A stretch of 64,000 nucleotides of DNA from Pannonibacter sp. XCT-53 (GTDB taxonomy: Bacteria > Pseudomonadota > Alphaproteobacteria > Rhizobiales > Stappiaceae). Within the stretch, counting starts at the first letter, position 1, and each line of letters begins with the position of its first letter. The stretch spans positions 124,001-188,000 of the forward strand of contig NZ_JAABLQ010000003.1 in assembly GCF_009915765.1 (NCBI RefSeq). Reading direction: 5' to 3'. Of this stretch, positions 41,688-50,988 are shown one piece after another. The notes below the pieces were generated by a model, which made no database searches, was not told the origin of the DNA, and saw nothing but the letters and a program-made list of their open reading frames with translations. The position numbers were made by a program, and so were the translations under genes.

Positions 41688-42265
41688 GCGGCGGACGGCG
41701 CAAGGGTCCGCGCAACCTCTCGGGCGAGGAACGCGAGCTCTGGACCCGGGTGGCCTCGACCGCGACCCCGCTGAAGACGACCGCCTGGCCGCCACCGGAT
41801 CTCGTCCTGCCGCCGCCGACAGAGCCGCCGGCCTCGCCTGCTGCCGCTGCCCCCCCGCCGCAGACCGAGACCGCCATGCGGCCGGCTCCGGCACCGAAGG
41901 GACCGCCGCCGCTGGCGCCGATCGAGCGCCGGGTGCGGCAGAAGGTGGTGCGTGGCCAGCGTCGCATCGACGCGCGCATCGACCTGCATGGCCTGACCCA
42001 GCACCAGGCGCATGACCGGTTGCGCGGCTTCTTGCGTCTGGCGCAGCAGCAGGGCCATACATTCGTGCTGGTGATCACCGGCAAGGGCGGCAGCGGCGCC
42101 ATGGCAGCCTACATGGACGAACGCGGCATCCTGCGCCGGGTGGTGCCGCAGTGGCTGGCGATGGCCGACCTGCGCGGCATCGTGCTGGGCTTCGAGGAAG
42201 CGCATCTGACACATGGTGGCGCCGGCGCGCTCTACGTGCGGCTGCGCAAGCTGAAGGACAGCTGA
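41684..42265 (+). CDS. Smr/MutS2-domain protein
   Basis: 193 residues from a GTG overlapping the mltA stop (GTGA) with GAGG upstream. A Pro/Ala-rich N-terminus (45-95) precedes the Smr domain (about 100-190): RIDARIDLHGLTQHQAHDRLRGFL, then FVLVITGKGGSG, and HLTHGGAGALYVRLR. Smr domains nick branched DNA or cleave RNA on collided ribosomes; the role of this stand-alone version is not settled. It is third in the conserved timA-mltA-smr-HTH set. Confidence 0.93.
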   Translation: MSGGRRKGPRNLSGEERELWTRVASTATPLKTTAWPPPDLVLPPPTEPPASPAAAAPPPQTETAMRPAPAPKGPPPLAPIERRVRQKVVRGQRRIDARIDLHGLTQHQAHDRLRGFLRLAQQQGHTFVLVITGKGGSGAMAAYMDERGILRRVVPQWLAMADLRGIVLGFEEAHLTHGGAGALYVRLRKLKDS

Positions 42266-42389
42266 CGGCGGCCGCCCGCGGGAGGCCATCGGTCTGGCCC
42301 GGGACCAGGCAAAGGGGCAGGATCAGGCAAAAGGTCGGGCCAGACGTCGGGCAAGCGTCACCGGGGACCGGGGGAATCAGGGAAGAAGC

Positions 42390-42761
42390 ATGACACCGCT
42401 GGGGGCAAAACTGCGGGAGATGCGGGCGAAACGGGGCATCTCGCTGAAGGAGATGGCAGCAGGGCTTGCCGTCTCGAGTGCCTATCTGTCCGCGCTGGAA
42501 CATGGCAAGCGGGGGAAGCCGACCTGGTTCCTCGTTCAGCGCATCATAACCTATTTCAATGTCATCTGGGATGAGGCGGAGGAAATCCAGCGCCTGGCCG
42601 AAATGTCCGATCCCAAGGTGACCATCGACACCTCGGGGCTGGATCCGCGGGCCACCGAGCTGACCAATCTGCTGGAACGCAAGATCGGCGGCCTGTCGCC
42701 GGACTCCCTCGACCATCTGCTGCACCAGCTGCGGGTCGTGGCTGCCCGCGACGGCGTGTAG
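42390..42761 (+). CDS. XRE-type helix-turn-helix regulator
   Basis: 123 residues. The N-terminal HTH (about 5-60) reads LGAKLREMRAKRGISLKEMA and SSAYLSALEHGKRGKPTW, a typical XRE/Cro fold. The C-terminal half (DTSGLDPRATELTNLLERKI, then PDSLDHLLHQL) is helical and conserved in this family. AGGGAAGAAG precedes the ATG. It lies 124 bp after smr and keeps company with it in many Hyphomicrobiales. Targets are unknown; it may be an autoregulator of the cluster. Confidence 0.92.
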   Translation: MTPLGAKLREMRAKRGISLKEMAAGLAVSSAYLSALEHGKRGKPTWFLVQRIITYFNVIWDEAEEIQRLAEMSDPKVTIDTSGLDPRATELTNLLERKIGGLSPDSLDHLLHQLRVVAARDGV

Positions 42762-42880
42762 ACCGCAACGGCCCGAAGCCGCCTTGCCCCGTCCGGCGGC
42801 GGGGCTATTGTCGCGCTGACATGACCCTTGTCCCGTGCTGCCAGGCGGCACGGTGGAACGAACAGGATCCGACCCGGACC

Positions 42881-45691
42881 ATGAGCCATCCCCTCGACAC
42901 TTCCGACCTGATCGACGCCGATGCCCTGCGCGAACGGCTGACGGCCCTGACGGCGCCGCATGACGGGCTGGGCACGGACCGGAAGGTGCGCAGCGCCGTG
43001 CTGGCGGAGCTGAAGGCAGCCATGCGGGCAGGGCGCGAGGTGGCGCAGGCGCATCTGCGACGCGAAGGCGGCGGGCTTGCCTGTGCCCGCCGGCTCAGCC
43101 ATCTGCAGGACGAGCTGATCCGGGTCATCTACGATTTCGCGCTGGCGCATGTGTACCGGATCACCAACCCGTCCTCGGCCGAGCGCATGGCCGTCGTGGC
43201 CGTGGGGGGCTATGGCCGCGGCACGCTGGCCCCGGGCTCGGACGTGGATCTGCTGTTCCTGCTGCCCTACAAGCAGACCCCCTGGGGCGAGCAGGTGGTC
43301 GAGTACATCCTTTACATGCTGTGGGACCTCGGCCTGAAGGTCGGCCACGCGACGCGCAACATCGAGGAATGCGTGCGGCTGTCACGCTCCGACATGACCA
43401 TCCGCACGGCGATCCTGGAGGCGCGCTTCATCTGGGGCGAGGAAACCCTGTTCCAGGAGCTGCAGACGCGGTTCGATGCGGATGTGGTCGCCGGCACCAG
43501 TTCGGAGTTCATTGCGGCCAAGCTCGCCGAGCGGGACGATCGGCACAAGCGGCAGGGCATGTCGCGCTATCTGGTCGAGCCGAACATCAAGGAGGGCAAG
43601 GGCGGCCTGCGCGATCTCAACACCCTGTTCTGGATCGCCAAGTATCACTACCGCGTCCGACGCCAGTCCGAGCTCGTGTCGAAGGGCGTGCTGTCGCGCT
43701 CGGAGTACAAGCTCTTCGTCAAGTGCGAGGACTTCCTCTGGGCCGTGCGCTGCCACCTGCATTTCCTCACCGGCCGGCCGGAGGAGCGGCTGTCCTTCGA
43801 CGTGCAGCGCGAGATCGCGATCCGGCTCGGCTACACCCAGCATCCGGGCCTGAAGGATGTCGAGCGCTTCATGAAGCACTACTTCCTGGTCGCCAAGGAC
43901 GTGGGCGACCTGACGCGCATCCTGTGTTCGGCGCTCGAGGCGCAGCACGTGAAGTCGCCGCACAGCACCGGCTTCACCGGCCTGATGCTGCGGCTGAAGA
44001 GCCCGCGCGGCCCCTCGGCGCAGCCGATCCGCGAAGCCCCCGGCTTCATCGTCGAGAACGGACGCATCAACGCCGCCAGCGACATGGTGTTCCGCGAGGA
44101 CCCCGTGAACCTGATCCGGGTTTTCCAGGTGGCCGACCGGCTGAACTACATCCTGCACCCGGAGCTGATGCAGCTGATCCACCGGTCCCTGTCGCTGATC
44201 AATGCGGCGCTGCGCGACAATCCGGAAGCCAACCGGCTGTTCCTGTCGATCCTGACGTCCCGCAATCAACCGGAGGCGACGCTGCGGGCCATGAACGAGG
44301 CCGGCGTGCTGGGGCGGTTCGTGCCGGACTTCGGCAAGGTCGTGGCGATGATGCAGTTCAACATGTACCACCACTACACGGTGGACGAGCATCTCATCCG
44401 CTCCATCGGCGTGCTGGCCGAGATCGAACGCGGCGGCGCCGAGGGCGAGAACCCGCTGGCAAGCCAGCTCATCAAGTCGATCCAGAACCGCCGCGTGCTC
44501 TACGTCGCCATGTTCCTGCACGACATCGCCAAGGGCCGGCCGGAAGACCATTCGATCGCCGGGGCGAAGATTGCCCGGAAGGTGTGCCCGCGGTTCGGCC
44601 TCAGCGCGGCGGAGACGGATACCGTGGCCTGGCTGATCGAGCATCACCTCGACATGAGCACTTACGCCCAGTCGCGCGACCTGTCGGACCGCAAGACCAT
44701 CACCGACTTTGCCCAGATCGTGCAGAGCCTCGAGCGGCTGCGGTTGCTGCTGATCCTGACCGTCGCCGACATCCGCGCCGTTGGTCCGGGCGTCTTCAAC
44801 GGCTGGAAGGGCCAGCTCCTGCGCACGCTCTACTACGAGTGCGAACCCCACCTGACCGGGGGCCACAGCCAGCTCACCCGCAAGGAAGTCGTTGCCGACG
44901 CCAAGGAACGGCTCCTGGAAAAGCTGACGCACTGGACGACGGTCGAACGCCAGTCCTACGTCGGCCGGCATTATCCCGCCTACTGGATGCGGGCGGAAAT
45001 CGACCGGGCGGTCTCGCATGCGGAGCTGATCCGCCGGGCGGATGCGCGCAACGAGAAATTCGCCGCTGAAGTGCGCACCCACGCCTTCGAGGGCGTCACC
45101 GAGATCACCATCCTGGCGCCGGACCATCCGCGCCTGCTGTCGTCGATCGCCGGCGCCTGCTTCGTGACGGGTGCCAACATCGTCGATGCGCAGATCGACA
45201 CGACGACCGACGGATTCGCGCTGGATTCGATCTTCGTCGGACGCGAGCTGCCCGATGATGCCGACGAGCGCCGACGCGGCGAGCGCATCACCGACCTCAT
45301 CCTGAAGACCCTGCGCGGCGAGACACCCTTGCCGGAACATATCGCCAAGAAGGCGACCATGAAGGGCCGCATGAAGGCGTTCCGCGTGGCGGCCGAGGTG
45401 CTGGTCAACAATTCCTGGTCGGACAACTACACGGTCATCGAGGTCAGCGGACTTGACCGGCCGGGCCTGCTCTACGAGCTGACCCGCGCCATTGCCGGCC
45501 TCAACCTCAACATTGCCTCCGCCCATATCTCGACCTTCGGCGAGCGGGTGGTGGACGTGTTCTATGTCACCGACCTGACCGGCCAGAAGATCGCCAACAT
45601 CAGCCGGCAGGAGACGATCCGCGAACGGCTGACGGAAGCCGTGGAGGGCAAGCCGGAGCCTGCGGCGGCGGCTGTCCCCGCGTCGGCGTGA
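42881..45691 (+). CDS. glnD: PII uridylyltransferase/uridylyl-removing enzyme
   Basis: 936 residues starting MSHPLDTSDL; an earlier ATG (42821) gives an unlikely extension. Order: nucleotidyltransferase (about 80-190, VGGYGRGTLAPGSDVDLLFL), GlnD linker domain (IKEGKGGLRDL), HD domain (about 490-610, YVAMFLHDIAKGRPEDHSIAG), and two ACT domains near the C-terminus (TEITILAPDHPRLLSSIAGA and TVIEVSGLDRPGLLYELTRA). It uridylylates PII when glutamine is low. A 13-bp gap to murJ suggests co-transcription. Confidence 0.98.
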   Translation: MSHPLDTSDLIDADALRERLTALTAPHDGLGTDRKVRSAVLAELKAAMRAGREVAQAHLRREGGGLACARRLSHLQDELIRVIYDFALAHVYRITNPSSAERMAVVAVGGYGRGTLAPGSDVDLLFLLPYKQTPWGEQVVEYILYMLWDLGLKVGHATRNIEECVRLSRSDMTIRTAILEARFIWGEETLFQELQTRFDADVVAGTSSEFIAAKLAERDDRHKRQGMSRYLVEPNIKEGKGGLRDLNTLFWIAKYHYRVRRQSELVSKGVLSRSEYKLFVKCEDFLWAVRCHLHFLTGRPEERLSFDVQREIAIRLGYTQHPGLKDVERFMKHYFLVAKDVGDLTRILCSALEAQHVKSPHSTGFTGLMLRLKSPRGPSAQPIREAPGFIVENGRINAASDMVFREDPVNLIRVFQVADRLNYILHPELMQLIHRSLSLINAALRDNPEANRLFLSILTSRNQPEATLRAMNEAGVLGRFVPDFGKVVAMMQFNMYHHYTVDEHLIRSIGVLAEIERGGAEGENPLASQLIKSIQNRRVLYVAMFLHDIAKGRPEDHSIAGAKIARKVCPRFGLSAAETDTVAWLIEHHLDMSTYAQSRDLSDRKTITDFAQIVQSLERLRLLLILTVADIRAVGPGVFNGWKGQLLRTLYYECEPHLTGGHSQLTRKEVVADAKERLLEKLTHWTTVERQSYVGRHYPAYWMRAEIDRAVSHAELIRRADARNEKFAAEVRTHAFEGVTEITILAPDHPRLLSSIAGACFVTGANIVDAQIDTTTDGFALDSIFVGRELPDDADERRRGERITDLILKTLRGETPLPEHIAKKATMKGRMKAFRVAAEVLVNNSWSDNYTVIEVSGLDRPGLLYELTRAIAGLNLNIASAHISTFGERVVDVFYVTDLTGQKIANISRQETIRERLTEAVEGKPEPAAAAVPASA

Positions 45692-45704
45692 GGATCCGTC
45701 TCCG

Positions 45705-47276
45705 ATGAGCCTGCTGCGCCATTTCGCAACCGTCGGGGCGGCCACGCTGGCCAGCCGCGTGCTCGGCTTCGTGCGCGACGCCATGATGGCCGCCGTGCTG
45801 GGCGCCGGCCCGGTGGCCGATGCCTTCGTCGTGGCCTTCCGGCTGCCGAACCTGTTCCGCCGCCTGTTTGCGGAAGGGGCCTTCAACTCGGCCTTCGTGC
45901 CGCTGTTCGGACGGGCGCTGGAGGAGGACGGCGAGGCGCGGGCGCGGCAGGTGGCCGGCGAGATCGCCTCGGGCATGCTGTTCGTGCTGGTGATCCTGCT
46001 GGCCCTGGCCGAGATTGCCATGCCGGCCGTGGTCTGGCTGCTCGCACCGGGGTTCCTCGAGGACCCGGCGAAGTTCGACCTGACGGTGCTGATGTCGCGG
46101 ATCACCTTTCCGTACCTGCTGTTCATGTCCATGCTGGCGCTGGTCGCCGGCATCCTGAACACCTATCACCGCTTCGCGGCGGCAGCCTTCGCCCCGGTGA
46201 TGCTCAATGTGGTGATGATTGCCGCGCTGGCGGGCATCGTTATGTCCGGCGTGGTCGAGGAACGGCAGATCGGCCTCATCCTCTGCATCGGCGTGTCGGT
46301 GGCCGGTGTGGTGCAGCTGGCCGTGGTGCTGTGGGACCTGAAGCGGCTGGGCTTCCGCCTCAGCCTGCCACGACCGCGGCTGACGCCGGCGGTGCGGCGG
46401 CTCGTGGTGCTCGGCATTCCCGGCCTGATCGCCGGCGGCATCACCCAGATCAACATCGTTGTCGGCCAGGTGATCGCCTCGGCCCAGGCGAGCGCCAACG
46501 CGCTGCTCTACTACGCCGACCGGCTGTACCAGCTGCCGCTCGGCGTCATCGGCATCGCCATCGGCGTGGTGCTGCTGCCGAGCCTGACCCGCCAGCTGCG
46601 GGCCGGCGAGGATGCGCAGTTCCAGAAGACGCTGAACGGGGCGATGGAACTGTCCTTCGCCCTGACCCTGCCGGCCTCCGTTGCCCTGGTCGTGATCCCG
46701 GACGAGATCGTCTCGGTGCTGTTCGGGCGCGGGGCCTTCGATGCTGCTGCCGTAAGCGGCACGGCGGCCGCGCTGGCGGCGTTTTCCTTCGGCCTGCCGG
46801 CCTATGTGCTCAACAAGGTGTTCTCGCCCGGCTACTTCGCCCGGGAAGACACGAAGACGCCGATGTGGTTTGCCGGGCTCAGCGCCGCGGTGAACGTGGT
46901 CCTGTCGCTCGTGCTGTTCCCGACGCTTGCCCATGTGGGCATCGCGCTGGCGACCACCGTGGCCGGCTGGGTGAATGCGCTGGCCCTCGGCCTCGTGCTG
47001 TGGCGGCGCGGGCATTTCGAGCCGGATCTGGGGGTCCTGCGCAAGATCGGGCTGCTGGCGCTGGCCAGCCTGGTGATGGGGGTCGGGGTCCATCTGGCCG
47101 CCGGGCTGCTGTCCGGGGTGCTGGCCGGCCCCTCGCTCGCCGTCCGCGTGGGGGCGCTGGGCGTGCTGGTGGCGGGCGGCGTCGGCCTGTTCGCGCTGCT
47201 CGCCCAGGTGACCGGTGCAGCCGATCTTCTCGGTCTGGTGCGCCAGATCCGGCAGCGCCGCCGTCGCGCGGGCTGA
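45705..47276 (+). CDS. murJ: Lipid II flippase MurJ
   Basis: 523 residues with about 14 helices. MurJ marks are LASRVLGFVRDAMMAAVLGA (the conserved RxxGFxR segment), AFVVAFRLPNLFRRLFAEGA, FNSAFVPLF, GLPAYVLNKVFSPGYFAREDTKTPM. It flips lipid II across the inner membrane for peptidoglycan synthesis, a partner in function to the class A PBP at 7239. It directly follows glnD, a conserved alphaproteobacterial order, and precedes trpS. Confidence 0.98.
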   Translation: MSLLRHFATVGAATLASRVLGFVRDAMMAAVLGAGPVADAFVVAFRLPNLFRRLFAEGAFNSAFVPLFGRALEEDGEARARQVAGEIASGMLFVLVILLALAEIAMPAVVWLLAPGFLEDPAKFDLTVLMSRITFPYLLFMSMLALVAGILNTYHRFAAAAFAPVMLNVVMIAALAGIVMSGVVEERQIGLILCIGVSVAGVVQLAVVLWDLKRLGFRLSLPRPRLTPAVRRLVVLGIPGLIAGGITQINIVVGQVIASAQASANALLYYADRLYQLPLGVIGIAIGVVLLPSLTRQLRAGEDAQFQKTLNGAMELSFALTLPASVALVVIPDEIVSVLFGRGAFDAAAVSGTAAALAAFSFGLPAYVLNKVFSPGYFAREDTKTPMWFAGLSAAVNVVLSLVLFPTLAHVGIALATTVAGWVNALALGLVLWRRGHFEPDLGVLRKIGLLALASLVMGVGVHLAAGLLSGVLAGPSLAVRVGALGVLVAGGVGLFALLAQVTGAADLLGLVRQIRQRRRRAG

Positions 47277-47431
47277 GGCCCGGTTGCGGTCGCCGGCGGG
47301 GTCGGGCGACCCGGCCGGCCGGCTGCGGCGAACGCTTGCCTTGCGCCGAGGGCCGCGCCATAAGTCCTGCGGCATCCTGCCTTTCCCACCTTCAGGCCCT
47401 TCCAACCGGCCGACCGTTTCAGGGACTTCAC

Positions 47432-48511
47432 ATGACGGCGTTCCAGCCCCGCTGCTTCTCCGGTGTCCAACCCACCGGCAACCTTCACCTCGGCAACTAC
47501 CTCGGCGCCGTGTCGCGCTGGGTGCCGATGCAGGACCAGATGCCGTCGATCTTCTGCGTGGTCGACCTGCACGCGATCACCGCCGGCTTTCCGGATGCCG
47601 GCGAGCTGACCAACGCGACGCGGGAGGTGACGGCGGCCTATATCGCGGCCGGGATCGATCCGAAGCGCTCGGTGATCTTCAACCAGAGCCAGGTGAAGGA
47701 ACATGCCGAGCTGGCCTGGATCTTCAACTGCGTGGCGCGCATGGGCTGGCTGAACCGCATGACGCAGTTCAAGGACAAGGCGGGCAAGAACAGCGAGAAC
47801 GCCTCGGTGGGCCTGTTCGCCTATCCGAACCTGATGGCCGCCGACATCCTCGCCTACCGGGCCACCCATGTGCCGGTGGGCGATGACCAGAAGCAGCACC
47901 TCGAGCTGACGCGCGACATCGCGCAGAAGTTCAACAACGATTTCGCGCCGCGAATCAAGGAGCTGGGCCTCGGCGTCGCCAATCCCTCGCCCTCGCCGGA
48001 GAGCCCGGACGAGATCTACCTGCCGCTGCCGGAGCCGATGATCGCCGGTCCGGCGACGCGCGTGATGAGCCTGCGCGACGGCACGAAGAAGATGTCGAAG
48101 TCGGACCCGTCCGACCTGTCGCGCATCAACCTGTCCGACGATGCCGACACGATCGCCAAGAAGATCAAGAAGGCCAAGACCGATCCGGAGCCGCTGCCGT
48201 CCGAGCTGGACGGGCTCAAGGGCCGGCCGGAGGCCGACAACCTGGTCGGCATCTATGCGGCCCTTGCCGGCAAGGCCAAGGAGGCGGTGATCGCCGACTT
48301 CGGCGGTCAGCCCTTCTCCGTGTTCAAGCCGGCGCTGGCCGAGCTGGCGGTGGAGAGGATCGCGCCGATGAACGGCGAGATGCGTCGCCTGATGGCTGAT
48401 CCGGCGGAAATCGACCGGATCCTGCGCAACGGCGCAGAGCAGGCATCGGCCATCGCCGAGCCGGTGCTGCGCGACATGCGCAGGATCATCGGCTTCCTGG
48501 ATGTACGCTAA
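47432..48511 (+). CDS. trpS: Tryptophanyl-tRNA synthetase
   Basis: 359 residues. The class I signatures are TGNLHLGNYLGA (HIGH-like) and KKMSKSDPSDLS (KMSKS). VPVGDDQKQHLELTRDIAQKFN and MGWLNRMTQFKDKAGK are typical of bacterial TrpRS, though a tail of about 15 residues longer than E. coli is present. It charges tRNA-Trp in the cytosol. It follows murJ after 155 bp. I saw no T-box-like leader. Confidence 0.98.
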   Translation: MTAFQPRCFSGVQPTGNLHLGNYLGAVSRWVPMQDQMPSIFCVVDLHAITAGFPDAGELTNATREVTAAYIAAGIDPKRSVIFNQSQVKEHAELAWIFNCVARMGWLNRMTQFKDKAGKNSENASVGLFAYPNLMAADILAYRATHVPVGDDQKQHLELTRDIAQKFNNDFAPRIKELGLGVANPSPSPESPDEIYLPLPEPMIAGPATRVMSLRDGTKKMSKSDPSDLSRINLSDDADTIAKKIKKAKTDPEPLPSELDGLKGRPEADNLVGIYAALAGKAKEAVIADFGGQPFSVFKPALAELAVERIAPMNGEMRRLMADPAEIDRILRNGAEQASAIAEPVLRDMRRIIGFLDVR

Positions 48512-48568
48512 GCCCGCCGACCCCATATGGGTCCGGTCGCTGTCGCGAACCGGACAAGGAGACGTACC

Positions 48569-48889
48569 ATGGACTTCATGAAGATGATGAAGCAGGCGAA
48601 GCAGCTGCAGGAGAAGATGGGCTCCCTGCAGGAAGCCGTGGCCAACATCGAGACCGAGGGAAGTTCCGGCGGCGGCATGGTGAAGATCACCATCGCCGGC
48701 AAGGGTGAGATCCGGTCGATCAAGATCGACCCGTCGCTGCTGAAGGAAGACGAGGTCGAGATCCTCGAGGACCTGATCATCGCCGCCCACAACGAGGCCC
48801 GCGCCAAGGCCGAGGCCCTCATGCAGCAGAAGACCCAGGAGCTGATGGGCGGTCTGGGTCTGCCGCCCGGCATGAAGATGCCGTTCTGA
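48569..48889 (+). CDS. ybaB: YbaB/EbfC nucleoid-associated protein
   Basis: 106 residues from an ATG behind AAGGAG (an earlier ATG at 48527 has no site). YbaB signature: MDFMKMMKQAKQLQEKMGSL, GGGMVKITIAGKGEIRSIKIDPSLL, AHNEARAKAEALMQQKTQELMGGLGLPPGMKMPF. It forms DNA-binding dimers. It is usually found between dnaX and recR; here trpS takes the dnaX place, and recR follows after 118 bp. Confidence 0.96.
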   Translation: MDFMKMMKQAKQLQEKMGSLQEAVANIETEGSSGGGMVKITIAGKGEIRSIKIDPSLLKEDEVEILEDLIIAAHNEARAKAEALMQQKTQELMGGLGLPPGMKMPF

Positions 48890-49007
48890 GGTCCCGACAG
48901 GGAGCGAACGGGAGCATGAGCGAGCGCAGGGGCGGGAACCGGGACCGGATGGAGGTCCCGGCGGGTCTGCCCCGGCGGGGGACGAGGACGGGCAACGAGG
49001 ACGCGCG

Positions 49008-49616
49008 ATGGCGAACCGCAAGGTGGCAGGTCCCGAGATCGAGCGGCTGATCCAGCTGCTGGCGCGTCTGCCGGGCCTCGGGCCGCGGTCGGCGCGGCGG
49101 GCGGCGCTGCACCTCATCAAGAAGAAGGACCAGCTTCTGGTCCCGCTCGCCGACGCCATGGGCGTGGCGGTGGAGAAGGTCGGCGTGTGCTCGGTCTGCG
49201 GCACCGTCGACACCAGTGACCCCTGCACGATCTGCTGCGACGATGGCCGCGACCCCTCCCTTCTGGTGGTGGTGGAGGATGTTGCCGATCTGTGGGCACT
49301 GGAGCGCGCCGGCGTGCTCAATGCCCGCTATCACGTGCTCGGCGGCACCCTGTCCCCGCTCGACGGCATCGGGCCGGAGGATCTCAACATCGCCAGCCTG
49401 GTCGAGCGGGTGCGCAACGGAGCCATCGGCGAGGTCATCCTGGCGGTCAATGCGACGGTCGAGGGCCAGACGACCGCGCTCTATGTCACCGACCAGCTGG
49501 CCGGGCTCGACGTCACCGTGACGCGGCTCGCGCATGGTGTTCCCGTTGGCGGCGAACTGGACCACCTGGATGAAGGCACGCTGGCGCAGGCCCTCAAGGC
49601 CCGCACCCGGTTCTGA
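49008..49616 (+). CDS. recR: Recombination mediator RecR
   Basis: 202 residues: helix-hairpin-helix (LLARLPGLGPRSARRAALHLI), zinc finger (CSVCGTVDTSDPCTIC at about 60-76) and TOPRIM domain (LLVVVEDVADLWALERAGVLN, GGTLSPLDGIGPEDLNIASL), ending EGTLAQALKARTRF. It acts with RecO/RecF to load RecA at gaps. Standard neighbour of ybaB. Confidence 0.98.
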   Translation: MANRKVAGPEIERLIQLLARLPGLGPRSARRAALHLIKKKDQLLVPLADAMGVAVEKVGVCSVCGTVDTSDPCTICCDDGRDPSLLVVVEDVADLWALERAGVLNARYHVLGGTLSPLDGIGPEDLNIASLVERVRNGAIGEVILAVNATVEGQTTALYVTDQLAGLDVTVTRLAHGVPVGGELDHLDEGTLAQALKARTRF

Positions 49617-49688
49617 GCCGCCATTGCGCGGTGGCCGGGCCCTGCCTATGTGAAGCGCAGCGTTTTGGACGAGAAGGCTTCCGGACTG

Positions 49689-50357
49689 ATGTTCACCGAT
49701 GCTCTGCGCGCCTTTGGCCAGGTGTTTGAACCGCCGTTCCGGGCCATTCTCGGCAAGTCGCTCGCCTTCACGCTCGCGGTGCTGCTGGTGATCTGGATCG
49801 GCCTGCAGGCGCTGGTCGCCGGCTATGTCGACCTGCCCTATCCCTGGCTCGACGCCGTGCTGTCGATCCTCACCGGCATCGGGGCGATCTTCGCGCTCGG
49901 ATTTCTGGTCGCCCCGGTCACGGCCCTGTTCGCCGGCCTGTTCCAGGACGACGTGGCGGAGATCGTCGAGCGGACCGACTATGCGGGCGAACAGCCAGGC
50001 CGGGCAATGCCGCTCGGCGCGTCGCTCGCCTCGACCGTCAAGTTCACTGGTATCGTCATCCTTGGCAACCTGCTGGCGCTGGTGCTGCTGCTGGTGCCGG
50101 GCGTCAACCTCATCGCCTTCCTGGTGGTGAATGCCTACCTGCTGGGCCGCGAGTTCTTCGAGTTCGCCGCAATGCGGTTCATGCCGCCGGCCGAGGCGCG
50201 TGCGCTGCGCAAGGCCAATTCCGGCACCGTGTTCTTCGGCGGACTGGTGATCGCGGGGCTTCTGGCCGTGCCGCTCGTCAATCTGGTGACCCCGGTCTTT
50301 GCGACGATCTTCATGGTGCACGTGATGAAGCGCGTCTCGTCCCGCAACAGGTTGTAA
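49689..50357 (+). CDS. EI24/CysZ-like integral membrane protein
   Basis: 222 residues from the ATG at 49689; an in-frame GTG at 49650 would add 13. Four to six hydrophobic helices: KSLAFTLAVLLVIWIGLQALV, SILTGIGAIFALGFLVAPVTALFAGL, FTGIVILGNLLALVLLLVPGVNLIAFLVVNAYLL, and a last pair near 190-215. LVAPVTALFAGLFQDDVAEIVE and GREFFEFAAMRF are typical of the EI24/CysZ family. E. coli CysZ imports sulfate, but these alphaproteobacterial members are not proven sulfate transporters. It ends 122 bp before the sdh promoter. Confidence 0.85.
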   Translation: MFTDALRAFGQVFEPPFRAILGKSLAFTLAVLLVIWIGLQALVAGYVDLPYPWLDAVLSILTGIGAIFALGFLVAPVTALFAGLFQDDVAEIVERTDYAGEQPGRAMPLGASLASTVKFTGIVILGNLLALVLLLVPGVNLIAFLVVNAYLLGREFFEFAAMRFMPPAEARALRKANSGTVFFGGLVIAGLLAVPLVNLVTPVFATIFMVHVMKRVSSRNRL

Positions 50358-50477
50358 TTTTTCCACTCTCCCGCATCGGTTTAAATCGATGGCAAATCTA
50401 ATCGATTTTGTGCCGTAACCGGCCGGATCTATGCTGGCGGCGGTGAAAACCTTTTCAGATTTCGCCCTTAGGATACT

Positions 50478-50506
50478 TTGACGCGTCGGTTCGTTGGCGC
50501 TATTAC
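50478..50506 (+). promoter_or_regulatory. Sigma-70 promoter of the sdh operon
   Basis: TTGACG (50478-50483), exactly 17 bp, TATTAC (50501-50506). Predicted transcription start near 50513, giving a leader of about 67 nt. Upstream, a short inverted repeat TGAAAACCTTTTCA (50444-50457) and the AT-rich 50380-50415 stretch may be regulatory. Confidence 0.7.
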
Positions 50507-50517
50507 GCCTCTAGACA

Positions 50518-50560
50518 ACGCCAGCTGATGCTTACGTTTACGCAAACGTAAGGCTGGCGT
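50518..50560 (+). promoter_or_regulatory. Long hairpin in the sdhC leader
   Basis: Outer arms ACGCCAGC (50518-50525) and GCTGGCGT (50553-50560) are fully complementary. Inside, after a 5-nt bulge TGATG, CTTACGTTT (50531-50539) and AAACGTAAG (50544-50552) pair around a 4-nt loop ACGC. All 17 pairs are perfect. It begins about 5 nt after the predicted transcription start and ends 19 nt before the sdhC ATG. As DNA the inner 22 bp is also a near-perfect operator-like palindrome. Confidence 0.7.
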
Positions 50561-50579
50561 CGGACGGGAGAGAAAGTCC

Positions 50580-50978
50580 ATGCCGGATGTCGATATGAAG
50601 GGCAGCCGCCCTCTGTCGCCCCATCTTCAGATCTACAAGCCGATCCTGACGATGGTGATGTCGATCCTGCACCGCATCACCGGTGCAGCCCTGTACTTCG
50701 GGACGCTGCTTCTTGCCTGGTGGCTGATTGCCGCCGCCAGCGGCCCCGCCTACTTCGATTTCGTCAACGACCTGATGGGGTCGCTCCTCGGCCGTCTGGT
50801 GCTGTTCGGCTTCACCTGGGCCCTGGTGCATCACATGCTTGGCGGCATCCGCCACTTCATCTGGGACATGGGCGCGGGCTTTGGACGCGATGCCCGCGAG
50901 TGGCTGGCCCGGGCGACCATCATTGGCTCCGTTGCGCTGACGATCCTGCTCTGGGTCATCGGCTACATGGTCCGCTGA
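50580..50978 (+). CDS. sdhC: Succinate dehydrogenase cytochrome b556 subunit
   Basis: 132 residues, three helices (about 28-50, 64-92, 108-130). RPLSPHLQIYKPILTMVMSILHRITGAAL contains the SdhC signature with the Ser/Arg quinone region and heme-facing His (HRITG). WALVHHMLGGIRHFIWDMG carries the second conserved His. GGGAGAGA precedes the ATG. First gene of sdhCDA-x-B; membrane anchor of complex II. Confidence 0.97.
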   Translation: MPDVDMKGSRPLSPHLQIYKPILTMVMSILHRITGAALYFGTLLLAWWLIAAASGPAYFDFVNDLMGSLLGRLVLFGFTWALVHHMLGGIRHFIWDMGAGFGRDAREWLARATIIGSVALTILLWVIGYMVR

Positions 50979-50988
50979 GGAGAGACGA

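Noticed and set aside
47277..47431. T-box or trp leader before trpS
   Set aside because: No T-box sequence, no Trp-rich leader peptide and no terminator/antiterminator pair could be seen.
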